NCBI GenBank assembly: GCA_024291935.2
Contig: CM044322.1
Span: 70,671,405 to 70,735,404 of the forward strand
Source of the DNA: Okapia johnstoni
Lineage: Eukaryota > Chordata > Mammalia > Artiodactyla > Giraffidae
Reading direction: 5' to 3'
DNA length: 64,000 bases
The notes beneath the pieces were generated by a model. That model did not search any database and had not been told where the DNA came from. It saw nothing but the letters and a program-made list of their open reading frames with translations. Positions 37,171-49,221 of the stretch are shown piece after piece. Numbering within the stretch: position 1 is the stretch's first letter; each line of letters opens with the position of its first letter. The position numbers and the translations under genes were made by a program.

Positions 37171-37459
37171 CACTGAAGTCAGGTCATGAGCTCTCAGCAG
37201 GATCAGGCACAGAAATGATGTGATGTACAATTGTATCAGGGGTACATGATGTCTGTCATCCACTGTTGGAGATGTTAAACTTGACATCTGGTCATGTCAT
37301 TGCCCTTTACATTTCTCTACCTTCAAGTCACTGTTCTTCCTTTACCAGTTGATTAGTCTTTTGTAGGAAGGTGTTCTAAGATTTCAATGATAATCTTGTT
37401 CCTGAAGATAGCTCCTATCACTGGACCTAGTGTCCATCGACAACACCCACCTGCCTTGG

Positions 37460-37577
37460 TTGGAGAAGGAAATGGCAACCCACTCCAGTATTCATGCCTG
37501 GAGAATTCCATGGACAGAGGAGCCTGTTGGGCTACAGTCCATGGGGTCATAAGAGTCGGACATGCCTGAGCACAGGC
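37460..37577 (+). mobile_element. Bov-A SINE fragment
   Basis: Sense copy of the Bov-A body only, from 'ggagaaggaaatggcaaccc' to 'agtcggacatgcctgagca'. Confidence 0.88.
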
Positions 37578-38959
37578 ACAGACGCCTGCCTCAGTGGTAG
37601 TTTTTCTCACCTGTGTTTCTTCTGTATGTCTCAGGATTTGGGATGGAAGAGCTTTTCTTTTCCACCATTTGTTTATTGTTTATACCAATGTGGACTTCTG
37701 AATTTTTTCAGTGGACTTTAATTTCTTATTTTTATTTAAAAATTTTTTTCATGCTTCAATTGTCCCCAGTCTGGTCAGTAAGCCCTGCTTTGGGCTGATT
37801 CCTGTGTCTCTTTAACACATTCCCACCATTGGATCGTTCTAAATGGTTAGTAGCTCAAAGATACAGCCTTCCAAATGACAGAAATTAAGCCTCAGTGAAG
37901 CATGGGGTTGGCTTCCTGAAGAGCTGCTTCTACCTCTGCATCCCATAAATCACGGCTTCAGCTGCCTTTCTGTTCCCTCTGCAGCCTCAGGAGCAGTTTC
38001 TCCTGGAATGGAACTTGTCAGCAGGTTGCTGAGTGTGGTTTCTTGGCTTCACATAGCTCCCAGGAGATAAAAGCCTTTGGCCGGGCGATGGGGGGTGTTA
38101 TGTTCCTCTTTCCAGGTCCAGTCCAGTCTGCTTTTCAAACACTGTTCAGGATCTTACCATGACCACCAGGTAGGATAACTCGAATGGCGTTTCTGCCTGC
38201 TTGACTCCGCTGCCAAGAGCTCTGGCTGCTTGACTACATTTCCATCGCTCATCTTCAAAGACCATCCCTTTCAAGCAAAAGGCCTTATATTACCTGATCC
38301 TGACAATTCTGAAACCCAGACTACCTAAGCATATGTTTTCCTTAAATGGGAATACCTCCTCTATAATTCAGAACCCTTTAAATTTAGCTGAAGTTCAGAG
38401 AGCTTGTTTGGAAATGATAAATGTTTCTTGGCAGAATTATTTCTCTCAACTCCTGGAGTTTTTTGTAGCTCAGTACTTTGAAGTTTGTAGTAGAATTGAC
38501 TGTAGTAAAAGGACCGACTTGTTTCTCAACTTAGGATTTGTCCTTTACTGTTGGTGCATGTAGTTAATAAGAAATAAAGCATCACTACTTATTTGTGGAA
38601 ATGCAAATTTGTGTCACTGATTACTTCAGTGACTTATAAAATCTTTTATATTTCAGTCACTTACAGAGAGGACTTCAAGTTCAGTATTAAAAGTGACGTA
38701 AAAAAATTTTACCAAAGGAGGGAAATCCTTGGATATTCGGAACAAGTATTTCGGTAGTAACTCTGCTGAGACTGAATTGATGCTGAAGCCCTGTCAACCT
38801 TAGGAGTTGCGAGAATAGGAATCAAAGATAAGAGTTCCACTTCATTTACTCCATACGGCGCCTTCCCTCTTTAGCCGTGGACTATACCTTCCTCTGGCCT
38901 TCACTCATATCATTGATTGGGGTAGAAAACAGGTACAAAGGAGAGTGTTGCTATAAATC

Positions 38960-39790
38960 CACTACAGTAAGTCCCCTCCCTACAAATTCTGTTCTGAGAG
39001 TGTGTTCGTTAAGTCCAGTTTATTTGTAAGTTCAACAAAGTTAGCCTAGGTACCCAACTAACACAATTGGCTATATAGTACTATACTCTAATGTGTCTAT
39101 ATAATACTTTTCACACAATACATAAAAAACAAACACAAAATAAGTCATTTTTGACAGTTAAAAACCATTCAGTTTTATTGCTATATATTCATCTCACATA
39201 TAGTCGAAATAAAACTTTTACAATTCATTGTGTTGATTAAAATGCAGATTACAGGCTCTCAGAAACATTTTATGTGACTTAATGGCGACTATGATTTCTG
39301 TGATTTACAAAATGGAGGCTAATCATTAAGTAAGCATAGATGTACATTAATTACAAATAGAAAAGTCATTTTTAATGTTACAGTACAGTATATTGAAAAG
39401 TATGCTACAACAGCTGGCATACAGGGGCTGGCATTGAGTGAACAGGCGAAAAGAGTTTGGCTGGAGAGTGAGAGGAGGTGGGAGATGGTACAGCTGAAGG
39501 ATCGTCAGCGACAGGAAACAACAAACTGCGATTTCACTCACACCTGACGATTATGGCACAGGTTCTGGTTTCTTGCTGGATTCTATTCTATCTACCCTCT
39601 TGAAAAAATGATCCAGTAATGTCTGGATAGTAGCTCTCCTTTTTTTTCTCATCATAGATGACACAGTAGCACCAGTTTGCATTCTGAAGGGCTGCTGCAA
39701 TCTTGCTGTACCGATCTATGTTCGGTTCCCATGCCTCAAAAACTAACAGTGCCTCCTCAAATACAACTAACTTAGGTGATTAGATGTGCG
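38960..39790 (-). mobile_element. Tigger-like (Tc1/mariner) DNA transposon remnant with transposase C-terminus
   Basis: On the minus strand a reading frame from about 39780 to a stop at 39551-39553 gives text of the type FEAWEPNIDRYSKIAAALQN and ends in KKRRATIQTLLDHFFKRVDR followed by about 12 more residues. This resembles the C-terminal tail of Tigger/pogo transposases (TIGD1-like). The DDE catalytic core is not in the fragment. The flanking non-coding part (38.96-39.5 kb) fits a 3' UTR and end of such an element. The family call is from memory of the pattern and should be checked. Confidence 0.6.
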
Positions 39791-40013
39791 AATACATGTT
39801 ATCTTTGACAGTTTGCAACTTGAAGGTTTGTATGTAGGGGATTTGCTGTTCTCCAAAAACAATTTAAGGAAAGTATCTACCCTAATGGATCACTAGATAC
39901 ATCAACTGTTATAAGCATTACTTCCCGCCAACTCTACCTTAACTTCAACCCAAAGGGTAATACAGACTAACTGATGAGAGGAATAATAAAAGTTTCTCTG
40001 AAAAGTACCTACT

Positions 40014-40036
40014 TTTTTTTTTTTTTTTTTTTTTTA
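40014..40036. repeat. Poly-T run
   Basis: About 22 consecutive T. This could be the inverted tail of an old retroposon, but I see no recognisable body to its right. Confidence 0.8.
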
Positions 40037-40243
40037 AGAAAAGGGACTCGAAGAGCTCTTAGGTAGAAGAACATTTTTAAAAAGTGTTCACCACCCAGTG
40101 GTAATACTGTCTTTTTCCCCCAGGCTTTATTCCTCATGGTCTTGGGCAGTTTTCATAAGGAATCTGTCAGTCTGTTTTTAATTAGGGGTCCTGCAACTAC
40201 TAAGTTGTGTTTGGCCCCACATTTGGAGAAAGTATGGTAGGGG

Positions 40244-40766
40244 TGTAGGGGAGGAAAAATTTCTCCTCTACCCTCTTATGATCTCCACCTGGGCCTAAGA
40301 ATTAAACTGACATTAGACAGATAAACAGGAGACGATCATAAGTACATTGTTAAATTTTATCTGTACGTGGGAGTCCTCAGAAAAGAATGAAGACCCAAAG
40401 AAACAGAGTTGTGCTTTTATATACTGAATTGGACAAAGAGGAGTAAATTACGAAAAGGTGATAAGACAAAGGGGCTTGGGCTAGGGGCAGTTAATGGTGG
40501 GAAAGTAACTAGGAAGATACTGGTTAGTTTAACAAGGCTTATTTATACAGATTTTTCTTGACCTGGACTCCAGTAATAAAATTGTTGCTTTCCTCTGTTA
40601 TAGGGAGGACATCTTCCCAGTGAGGGTTTTATTTCTTGCTTTCAGGAAGATAAAAGGGAAGTCAGAGTGTCCTTCTCATACCTGCTGTTTGTTCAGTGCC
40701 TTTAGCTCAAAATCATCCTTATGCCAAAGAGGCCTTTTGGGGGATGGTATATTCTGCCACCCTTCA
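40244..40766 (+). mobile_element. Ancient ERV LTR (ERVL/MaLR-like), copy 1
   Basis: A 523-bp TG...CA block starting tgtaggggaggaaaaattt and ending 'attctgccacccttca'. Its ends resemble those of the LTR at 41001-41525, and both have the same orientation and nearly the same length. No viral genes lie beside it. Class is inferred from similarity to MLT2-like LTR ends as I remember them. Confidence 0.6.
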
Positions 40767-40869
40767 GGGACATTGTTTACCATTAAGTATTCACCTGGCC
40801 CCCTAAGACCTAAGAACAGCTCCTGCTCTGCCCGAAATAAATAAAGAAACATGGCTTCTGTTTTGTTCT

Positions 40870-41000
40870 GTTTTGCCTTTTAAGTTACTGCTTCCTCGTC
40901 TGTAAATGAGGATAATAGTTTGTGTCTGGTAGGATTGTGAACATTAAATGAGATGAAGCAAATAAAATGATGTACTTAGAAAGGGCTCAGTAAATATTAA
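40870..41000 (+). repeat. MIR SINE remnant between two LTRs
   Basis: MIR 3' text ('cttcctcgtctgtaaatgag' to 'gggctcagtaaatattaa') fills the gap between the two LTR blocks, so the gap is host DNA and not provirus. Confidence 0.7.
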
Positions 41001-41525
41001 TGTGGGGGAGGAAAAATAATTTTCCCTCTACCCTTCTAGGTTTTTGGCTGAGACATGTCTTTTATAAAAAGGCGGACTAATGAGGGAAAAAGGACAGATA
41101 TGTACACATGGGAGCTACCCAGGAAAAACTGAGTAACTCCAAAATGGCGCAAGCCAATGCCTTAAATACTGTCTTTAGCTAAAGATAAAACACACCAGGG
41201 TGGGGTGAGGTGGGGGGAGTCAGTTATGGGTGGTTATCAGGAAAAGCACAATAAACAAGGGGAAGGTTGTTAGGCACTTTTAAGTGGTTGCCTTCTGCAT
41301 TGATAAGAGTTTCTAGACATCTCGAGTCCTCCTCCTCTTCTTGAAACTGGAGGAATACACCCTTACAAATGGGAGATTGCCCTTTTAAGTATAAATGTCT
41401 CTTACAAAAAGTAACTTCTCAGTTTTCGGAGCTTCACCTGTGTCTGCTGTTTCTTAAGAATAACCTCAAAATAGTCAGTATGTCAAAGAGGCATATTTTG
41501 GGATGATATACTTTGTTCCCCTTCA
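41001..41525 (+). mobile_element. Ancient ERV LTR (ERVL/MaLR-like), copy 2
   Basis: A 525-bp TG...CA block starting tgtgggggaggaaaaataat and ending 'ctttgttccccttca'. It contains 'ctgctgtttcttaagaataa' followed by a 'caaagaggcatattttggga' segment, matching the same positions in copy 1 with divergence. It is a solo LTR. Confidence 0.65.
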
Positions 41526-42719
41526 TTATCTGAAACAGATAAACAAAATTAATTGCTGCTTAGCTGCTCCTTGTATTTGAAACGTTTGTTTAGAAGTAAC
41601 CCAAACCAAGATAATCTATATTTAAGAATCATAAAGGAAAAAAAATTGTTTTGGCTTTTGAGACAATTTGCTTTGAATTTTTCTGCAGTCAGAGTTAGCA
41701 GGGTTAATGTGTTCCAGCTGAGAGGTCATGCTGTTACCTTCTGGCAGTCCCATATGCAGATGCTGTTATATTAATTACAAAAGAAAACCTGATTAACTCA
41801 AAAGTCCTTTAACTGTCAGTGAAGCAGCTGCTTTAGCTCTGAAATAGATTTTCTTCCTCCTTCCTCCTGTCATTTTACCGTTTTTAATCTCTTCTTTAGA
41901 GAACTGCTGAGACTGCCCAGGAGGTCCTCAGAGCCCCGGCTTGCTCCGTCACCTTTTGATCTGCAGCTATAGTAGTCCAGGGGGAGCTCTCCTAATTAAT
42001 TTCACGTATAGTTGAAAAACAACCAGACCAACTGCCTAGCCCCTTCAGTTATTTTTCTTTCAACAGTTGAAACCTGATGGAATCTTGGAATTTTAGAACT
42101 GGAAAGGATGTTAAAGATGATCTAATCCAGCTCCCTAGTTCACGAGTGAGAAATCCGACGCTGAGAGAAGCAAGTGGATTGCCAGAGTCACAGGGCCAGT
42201 CAGCGGTGAAGCCCCGGGTCAGAGCGTTGCCCTCACCAAACCATTTGCCAAGGGGAGCAAGGAGTGGAACCATCTAGTTTCAGCTTCATTTTTCTCCATG
42301 CTCTTGTTCAAATCTTGTAGACACATTGAAGAGCAATGAAAACTAACGATTAGTGGGAGAAGCAAAGAGCTTGGATAATGACGTTCTGAAAACCAGATGG
42401 AGGTATCCATGTTGAAGACCTTTTCTCTGTCCAGTGAGTTGCACACAGAACCCTAGCAAAGCGCCTGGAAACGAAAATTCGAACTGGACTCACCGTCAGC
42501 CCCTCTCCCATTGCACCGGCCTGTGGTTGTTTGGCTCCAGCGAGTTTATTTATAGTGACTGTTTTTGTCACTGCAGAGATGGGGGTGTGATACTTTGTGT
42601 CAGATGAATAATGGGTCTGTCTGCTGTGGTTTTGGCCAGTGCCTCATGGTTTATTGGTTTTCCTATAGTCTCAGAGGTGTTGAGATCTCTCCCTTTGGTC
42701 CTGAAAAATGATTGGTTAG

Positions 42720-43199
42720 TGTCACGCAAGTGTATGTTTCTTGGTTCTTGTCTCATCACAACAAAGATTTGGAGTGACGGACATTAGAGCCCTCGGTGGG
42801 TTATGGCTCTCGGGTCTCAGACAGTGTTATAGCTCTTAGACGAATCAGTGTTACAGCTCTATTTTATTTAGATTATAGCAGGAAAATCCATTCTTGAAGC
42901 ATGAGGGCCTGCCGACCGTTGACCCAAGGGTTGACCCAAGGACACGAAGAGAAGAATGCCCCAGCGCGCAGGAGAGGAAAAAAAAAAGGGAAGAGCGCGC
43001 TTTGGCTCCTCTTTTTATGTTTTTTTCCTCCCCCTGAGCCTGCCCTATGTAAATTGGGCTTAGCCAGGAGTGCTGTTCTACCTGAAGTTCTCACTCCGGC
43101 CCTTGGACCTTCCTTTGTTCCATTTTCGCGGGCTTTTCCCTTCCTTGTCTTTAGCCACCGCCATTCTGGACTCCTGTTTCCTATTCTAACTACCTAACA
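42720..43199 (-). mobile_element. Solo retroviral LTR with 5-bp target-site duplication
   Basis: A 480-bp block read on the minus strand from TGTTAGGTAGTTAGAATAGG to ...GCGTGACA. It has a TATA-like acataaaaagagg segment and an AATAAA signal followed by the R/U5 region. It is flanked by gttag at 42715-42719 and 43200-43204. No gag, pol or env text is adjacent, so it is a solo LTR. It lies antisense in DSTYK intron 1. Confidence 0.82.
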
Positions 43200-44681
43200 G
43201 TTAGTTTTTGTTCTCTGTTACCCACTCTCCTGGCAGCAGCAGTAGTCATAAAACTCATTTAGACTTACTGTTTTTATTATGGACCAGCTTTTGTTATGGG
43301 CCTCATGAAGGGTGTCGGTATGAGCTTACTTAGACAGCCATCTGAGCTCTGAGGAGGACTGGGAGGAGAGAAAGATAGGAAGTATAGGGGAGAGCGGATC
43401 GAGCAGAAGCCCTCACTGCTCAGACAGAGCCTGGTCCTGTTCTGTTGTCCACCTCTGCTCTCCATGTTGGGATGAAGGGCGTTTTTAGGAATAATGGTTG
43501 CTCCTATACTACTCATGGTACTGGACTGTTCATCATGTTACTGGATTTTTCTGAGTACTTAGTAGAGCCACTTATGGCTCTCTGTAGACAATTCTCAATG
43601 GAAAATGAATTGTTACACAGAGCAAGCAAACAAATAACAAAACACTATTTTTTAGTCATTGTGTTAAGTGTTGAGGATACAGAGAGAAATATGATGGTTC
43701 TTCCTGCCTTTGGTAATTATAAACATACAGCTAGAATGGTCTGAAGAGGTGAGCAAGATTTGCCATCCCCAAATGTGTCTCTTTGGTATGAGAATTACTT
43801 TAGGCTTGCTTGTTTTAAAGAAACAAAAAGCTCAGCAAGGCTTCTTATCTTCCTCACCTTAACTGCCTAATGAATTTAGATAGAGGGCCTGTCACCAGAG
43901 CTAGCTGCAGTGTAGTATGAGCTAGGTGTAATAGTCAAGGGTCAAAATCTTCTGTATGTCCAGTTGTTTCTGGATGGCCCAGCAGACATTTGTTTATCAA
44001 ACATTTACTCTTTTCATTCTTACTGAGAATTGCCTTGTTTCCCTTTAAAGACCCAGCCACCGTCCCCTCTCTTTAGTCCAGGATAACATATGTATCTCAT
44101 TTAACCTGTCTTTGGAATCTCTCATGTTCAGATTCCTCATGTGTATGTAATTAAATTTCATTTTCTACTGTTAATCTTTTTCACGTCAATTTAATTCTTA
44201 GACCCAGCCAGAGGAAACTAAAACGGTAGAGGAAAATTGTTTCTCCTCCCTGACAACTGTGGTAAATGTTGTTTAGTTGTCAGTGAGGTTTGGAGGGACT
44301 CAGGACTCCCTACTTGCTGAGTGGTCACACAAGCAATTGGCTGTGTCCCCTTGCTTTTAGTTTGTAAGTCAAAAATTAGACCAGTTGTCTGGTGTTTTTC
44401 CCTCGTGCTTAATAAATACCTTGCATAGAATCGAGCCCTCAATTAACACTTTGCTTTCTTATCTCTCTCCCAGGAGAATAGATTTCCGTGTTTCAGTGTC
44501 TGGTATTGCTGGTGTGCATGTGCTGACCAGGTGATGTACTTAAACAGGCAGCCATGAGAGGGAGGGTGTAATGAAGTGCATGAAGGGGTCTGAGTGAAAG
44601 CCAGCTTCTTTAAACCTTTGGTGCCATTTGTTGGAGAGAGGATTTAAAATAGTGAGTTTGTAGCAGGATAGGTAGATTTGG

Positions 44682-45000
44682 GGGCTTCCCTAGTGGCTTA
44701 GTCAATAAAGAGACCACTTGCAATGCAGGAGACCTGGGTTTGATCCCTGTGTTGGGAAGATTCCCTGGAGAAGGAATAGGCTACCCACTCCAGTATTCTT
44801 GGGCTTCCCTGGTGGCTGAGCTGGTAAAGAATCTTCCTGCAATGTGGGAGACCTGGGTTCGATCCCTGGGTCGGGAAGATCCCCTGGATGAGGGCATGGC
44901 AGTCCTCTCCAGTATTCTTGCCTAGAAAATCCCATGGACAGAGGAGCCTGAGGGGCTACAGTCCATGGGGTTGTACAGAGTTGGACACGACTGAAGGGGC
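44682..45000 (+). mobile_element. Bov-tA SINE with duplicated tRNA-like head
   Basis: Two tRNA-like heads occur in tandem (44682-44803 and 44809-44900), followed by one Bov-A body and tail. The flanks share aggtaga (44670-44676 and 45007-45013), which fits a single insertion of a dimeric source unit. Confidence 0.88.
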
Positions 45001-45150
45001 GCACGCAGGTAGAGTCAGAAGTAGGACAACCTCTTAAATGAATCTGGCCTCTCTTGCTTCAGTTACACAAACAAAATAAACAGCTTACGAATGGTTTAAT
45101 GCACCTCATGGTTAAATGACTAAAGCAAATACTGTTTCAGTTGGTGCCAA

Positions 45151-45273
45151 AGTGGCAACCCACTCCAGTATTCTTGCCTGGAGAATCCCAGGGACGGCAG
45201 CCTGGTGGGCTGCCGTCTATGGGGTCGCACAGAGTCGGACATGACTGAAGCAACTTAGCAGCAGCAGCAGCAC
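45151..45273 (+). mobile_element. Bov-A SINE monomer with AGC-repeat tail
   Basis: Body 'gtggcaacccactccagtat' to 'gtcggacatgactgaagcaa', followed by agcagcagcagcagca. Confidence 0.88.
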
Positions 45274-46009
45274 CCTAAATTTTAACGAAGATGTACGTAT
45301 TTGGCTTCAAATACAGATCGGCTTTCTAACAGCCTAAGAACCGTGTGTCTGTGCCTTTCTGAACAAACACAAAGTTGCCTGAATCTGAGACTTGGGCAGG
45401 CACTGTCACTGAACAAGTTGGGGAGTGATCGAGTTTGGAATCGGAGAGTTCCAGTCAACAAATTTCTGGTTCCTTTTCCCAAGTAGCTCTCATACTTTAG
45501 GAGGCCTTTTGTTTTCTCTTGAGTATTATTTGATCTGTTTTGTGGAAGCTTGCAGTATAGATGAGTGTATCCTGAAAGGATATTTCTGAGATAGATCAGA
45601 TCTTCCTCGATTTGCCTGGATTTTATCCTAACAGTTCTTTCACCTTTGTCTTACTCGGGGTCTTGTCTTCCATAAACTGAAAGAATGTGATTTGATTAGA
45701 GATATTGATCTTAATTAAGCGTTCAGTGTTTTAAGAAAACAAATGACTTGACAGCTGGGATGCTGTTGTCAGCTATCAGAGAAATGAACCAGAAAAGTTT
45801 CTATGCTTACACACACTCGAATAACACTTTATTTCAATGTATGTGTGTTTAACGACTACACACATTTAGTTATAATAAAATATGTTATAAATAAGGAAAA
45901 GAAACTAAAACTGCATGTGGTAGAGTCATTTTAAAGGACCTTTCTGTGTTCAAGTATTAGGTTTTATGTCACAAGGAAGGTTTTTATTTTGATTTGTGTT
46001 CAGTCCTTG

Positions 46010-46227
46010 CAGGCTTCCGAGGTAGCGCGGTGGTAAAGAATCCTCCTGTCAGTGCAAGAGACACAGGAGATGTGGGTTCTATCCCTGGGTTGGAAAGATC
46101 CCCTGGAGTAAGAAATGGCAACCCACTCTCGTATTCTTGCCTGGAAAATTCCATGGATGGGGAACCTGGCAAGCTACAGTCCATGATGTTGCAAAGAGTC
46201 GTACACGACTGAGCATGCATGCACGCA
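46010..46227 (+). mobile_element. Bov-tA SINE with 11-bp target-site duplication
   Basis: Sense copy flanked by ttcagtccttg at 45999-46009 and 46228-46238. It lies 375 bp upstream of DSTYK exon 2. Confidence 0.93.
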
Positions 46228-46602
46228 TTCAGTCCTTGGACTCACGTCCCAGTAGCGTAGTGTTTTCTGTCTTTGTCAATTTAATGTCCTTTGATTGAGT
46301 CCTTGTAAACTGAGGCTCTCCCTCCACTAATTGAAACTGGGTCGAGAAGGGCAGATTAGGTCATTGCCACCTTTCTGGAAAGAAAGAACTGCCCTGGGGG
46401 TGAGCCAGAGAAGGGGATTCTGTGTTTCGAGAAACTTTTTCTGACTGGGATGTTTTTCTGGTACCTCCTTCAACCAAGAGCTTCCTAGAAGTTTCTTTTC
46501 TGGGAGGCTGACATCTAATGGGATCTCCGTGTCAGTCTCTGTCCACCCCTCCTCACTCTTCTCTCTGTACTCCTTTCTCCTTCCACCCTCGTCCCCGCCC
46601 AG

Positions 46603-46988
46603 GCCAGCTGAGCTGCATTTCCTTCCCACCCAAGGAAGAGAAGCGCCTCCAGCAGACGGTCGACTGCCTGCCCTGCGTCCTGATCCTCGGCCAGGACTGT
46701 ACTGTCAAGTGCCAGCTGTTGAACCTGCTCTTGGGGGTGCAGGTGCTTCCCACCAGCAAGCTGGGCCGTGAGAACTGTAAGCTGCGGCGCCTCCGCTTCA
46801 CCTATGGGACTCAGACTCGGGTCAGCCTGGCGCTCCCTGGCCAGTATGAACTAGTGCACACGCTGGTTGCTCACCAGGGCACCTGGGAGACCATCCCTGA
46901 GGAGGACCTGGAGGTCCAAGAGGACAGTGAGGACGCTGCCCATGTTTTAGCCGAACTGGAGGTGACGATGCACCATGCTCTCTTACAG
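46603..46988 (+). CDS. DSTYK: DSTYK coding exon 2 (residues 89-217)
   Basis: The exon follows a long pyrimidine tract and cccag. Its first two bases complete glycine 89, followed by [13 protein letters not shown]. It encodes 128 further residues and ends at CAG 46988, phase 0. The protein text matches mammalian DSTYK throughout (for example [13 protein letters not shown] and [20 protein letters not shown]). Residues 118-125 (GQDCTVKC), followed by a leucine-rich helix and GVQVLP, sit in the pattern of a P-loop of the dynamin kind, but without the usual glycine-lysine-serine, so GTP binding in the ordinary way is unlikely. An acidic stretch ([14 protein letters not shown]) follows. The donor GTACCA at 46989 is weak beyond its first three bases. 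Confidence 0.97.
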
Positions 46989-48757
46989 GTACCAGTCTCG
47001 TCCTTACACAGTTGCACTCGTAGGTACCAGCTTTCATTGTGTCTGAGCTTTCTCAGAAAGTAATTTGGCAATGTGTGCTGTGGGCTCTGAGCATCAGCTG
47101 ATAGAGTCAAAGGCACATGATCTAGGAAGTTGAAAGCCAGAGAAGGCTGTAGCAGTGCCCATCCCTGCCTCTCCTACTGTGCTGCAAGGCCCTGGGCAGT
47201 TTGTCTCATCTCTTTCTAAAACTGAAGAATGTGGTACTTATATTTCAGCCTGCCTTTACAGAAAGAGGATTAAGGTTAGAAATCCTTTTTCATTTCTTAG
47301 CAGGAAGGCGTGGCTAGAATCGTCTCTAGCCATCCCTTTCTAAAAGGAACAATCATATGATTGATGTTCTTATAGAGTTGAAAACAAGTGAAGAACTTTT
47401 GAGTTTTTCCTTAGATCTGCCATCATTTACTAAGTGAGACAGGTCATGTCTCCCACTTTCTAAGGGACTTCAGGACATGAGGACAGATCTGGCTCAAATA
47501 GAGAGGCATGGAGATCCTGTCACCTGAGGAATGTCTGCTTCTTGAAGTAAACCCCTGAAGAGAACACAGGTCTTGTGACATTTCCTGAAAGATAATACTA
47601 TCTGTCTGGTGTTTATACCTCTACCTAGGAAGGGCCTGACTCTTGTGCAAGGCTTCCTTTGCTACAGTATAGCTAGGGCTCGACTACTTTATTAGACCAA
47701 AAAGGTGATAGGCAGAGGACGTGAACGTGTCAGGAGAATGGGGTTGGGCAGAGAAGGTGCCTATGTCAGGGATCAGGAGCTGGCAGGAATCAAAGCAGCA
47801 GGCATGCTCAGAACAGAGAGTTCGTCACCTTGCCAGGAAGGAGGGGCTCGTTTGGCAGGACTTGGAGAACAATTTCTTCTCTTCATCTGCTCCTGTTCTA
47901 GAAGGCTTGATCTCTCAGTCAGTGAGTGAGGGCTTTGATTGTGGCTTTGGCTTATGATTCTCTGGAAGTAGAAACTGTCATCTCGTTTCTTTCCAGAATC
48001 CAGTTATCTTTTATCTCAATAAATACTAGAGGGATTGAGTATACAAGCCAGCATTTTCTCTCAGCTCAGTTTCACTGGTGGCTTTCCTCTATGTTCAGAC
48101 TGAGAGTGTTCACTTCTTAGCTTCAGGACAATGCGAGAGTTCTCGGATGACTCTGACCGTGATCCTTGTTTATTGACTGAGCCTGCTCAGTTGACTCAAG
48201 CTTCGTAAGTATATGATCCAAGCACAGTCAGTCTCTCTATAGTATTCTGTTCTGGTCTAGTTACTTCAGTTTCCAAGAGGTCGGTGGTTTTCAAACTTTT
48301 TTAGATTTTAATTCATGCTCAGAAATAGCATTTTATTATTAGGACCCAGCACTTAAATACATGTGTGCATTTGGAATAAAGTTTCATGAAACAGTACTTT
48401 TACTTCTTTAAAACACACTGATATTTTCTTCTCTATTCTGTTTGATTTCATTTTTTAAAAATGATAGCAGTCCTCCAAATTGATGATCTGATGATGTATT
48501 CTGACCTGCAGCTTAAAAACACTGTTAAACAGCGGAAACGACTGCTCTTGGTTGGCTGGTGGTTTTCCTGTCCTTGCCTTTCAAACCAGTCTTGGAATGT
48601 GAACAAAGCCGTCTGTAGGACAGGTGCATTATTGGATTGATTTCTCAATGTCCCTTCATTTTGTTGGTTTTAATTTTTAATGCTCATTTACTTTTGTCCC
48701 ATGAACTGAGCTGATAAAATAAAGTCAGAGAAAAGAAAGTGAGAGCTCTTTCCCAAG

Positions 48758-48980
48758 TGCGTGTGTGTGTGTGTGTTAGTCGCTCAGTCGTGTCTGACTC
48801 TTTGTGACCCCATAGACTGTAGCCTGCAAGGCTCCTCTGCCCATGAGATTCTCGAGGCAAGAATACTGGAGTGGGTTGCCATTTCCTTCTCCAGGGGATC
48901 TTCCCGACCCAGGGATCGAACCCTGGTCTCCTGCAACGCAGGCAAATCCTTTACCATCTGAGCTACCAGGGAAGCCCTGG
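48758..48980 (-). mobile_element. Bov-tA SINE with short GT repeat
   Basis: Antisense copy preceded by a gtgtgtgtgtgtgt run and ending 'gagctaccagggaagccctg'. Confidence 0.93.
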
Positions 48981-49027
48981 GCACATGTCTTACTGGTGAG
49001 AGTTCCCAGCGATGCTCAAGGGATACA

Positions 49028-49221
49028 TTGTTGTTGTGTCCGACTCTGGGACCCCATGAGCTATAGCCCACGAGGCTCCTCTGTCCGTGGAATTTCCCAG
49101 GCAAGAATACTGGAGTGAGTTCCCATTTCCTTCTCCAGGGGATCTTCCAACCCAGAGATTGAATCCCCATCTCCTGCACTGACAGGCGGATTCTTTACCA
49201 CTGAGCCAGCAGGGAGCCCCA
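49028..49221 (-). mobile_element. Bov-tA SINE
   Basis: Antisense copy: 'ttgttgttgtgtccgactct' to 'gagccagcagggagccccat'. It is the second Bov-tA in the same orientation within 270 bp. Confidence 0.92.

Larger units (their letters stand above)
24876..46602 (+). other. DSTYK: DSTYK intron 1
   Basis: A 21,727-nt intron from GTAAGG to a long pyrimidine tract and cccag. No other exon of DSTYK was found in it. It contains BovB, Bov-tA and CHR SINEs, MER5A, an L1 end, a Tigger-like remnant and three LTRs, listed separately. Stretches 31.4-33.4 kb, 37.6-38.9 kb and 43.2-44.65 kb show nothing else I can name. Confidence 0.95.

Noticed and set aside
40244..41525. A complete short provirus between two LTRs
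   Set aside because: The gap between the LTRs is only 234 bp and contains a MIR, not viral genes.
45255..45273. AGC repeat as a trinucleotide-expansion locus
   Set aside because: It is the ordinary AGC tail of a Bov-A SINE with only five units.
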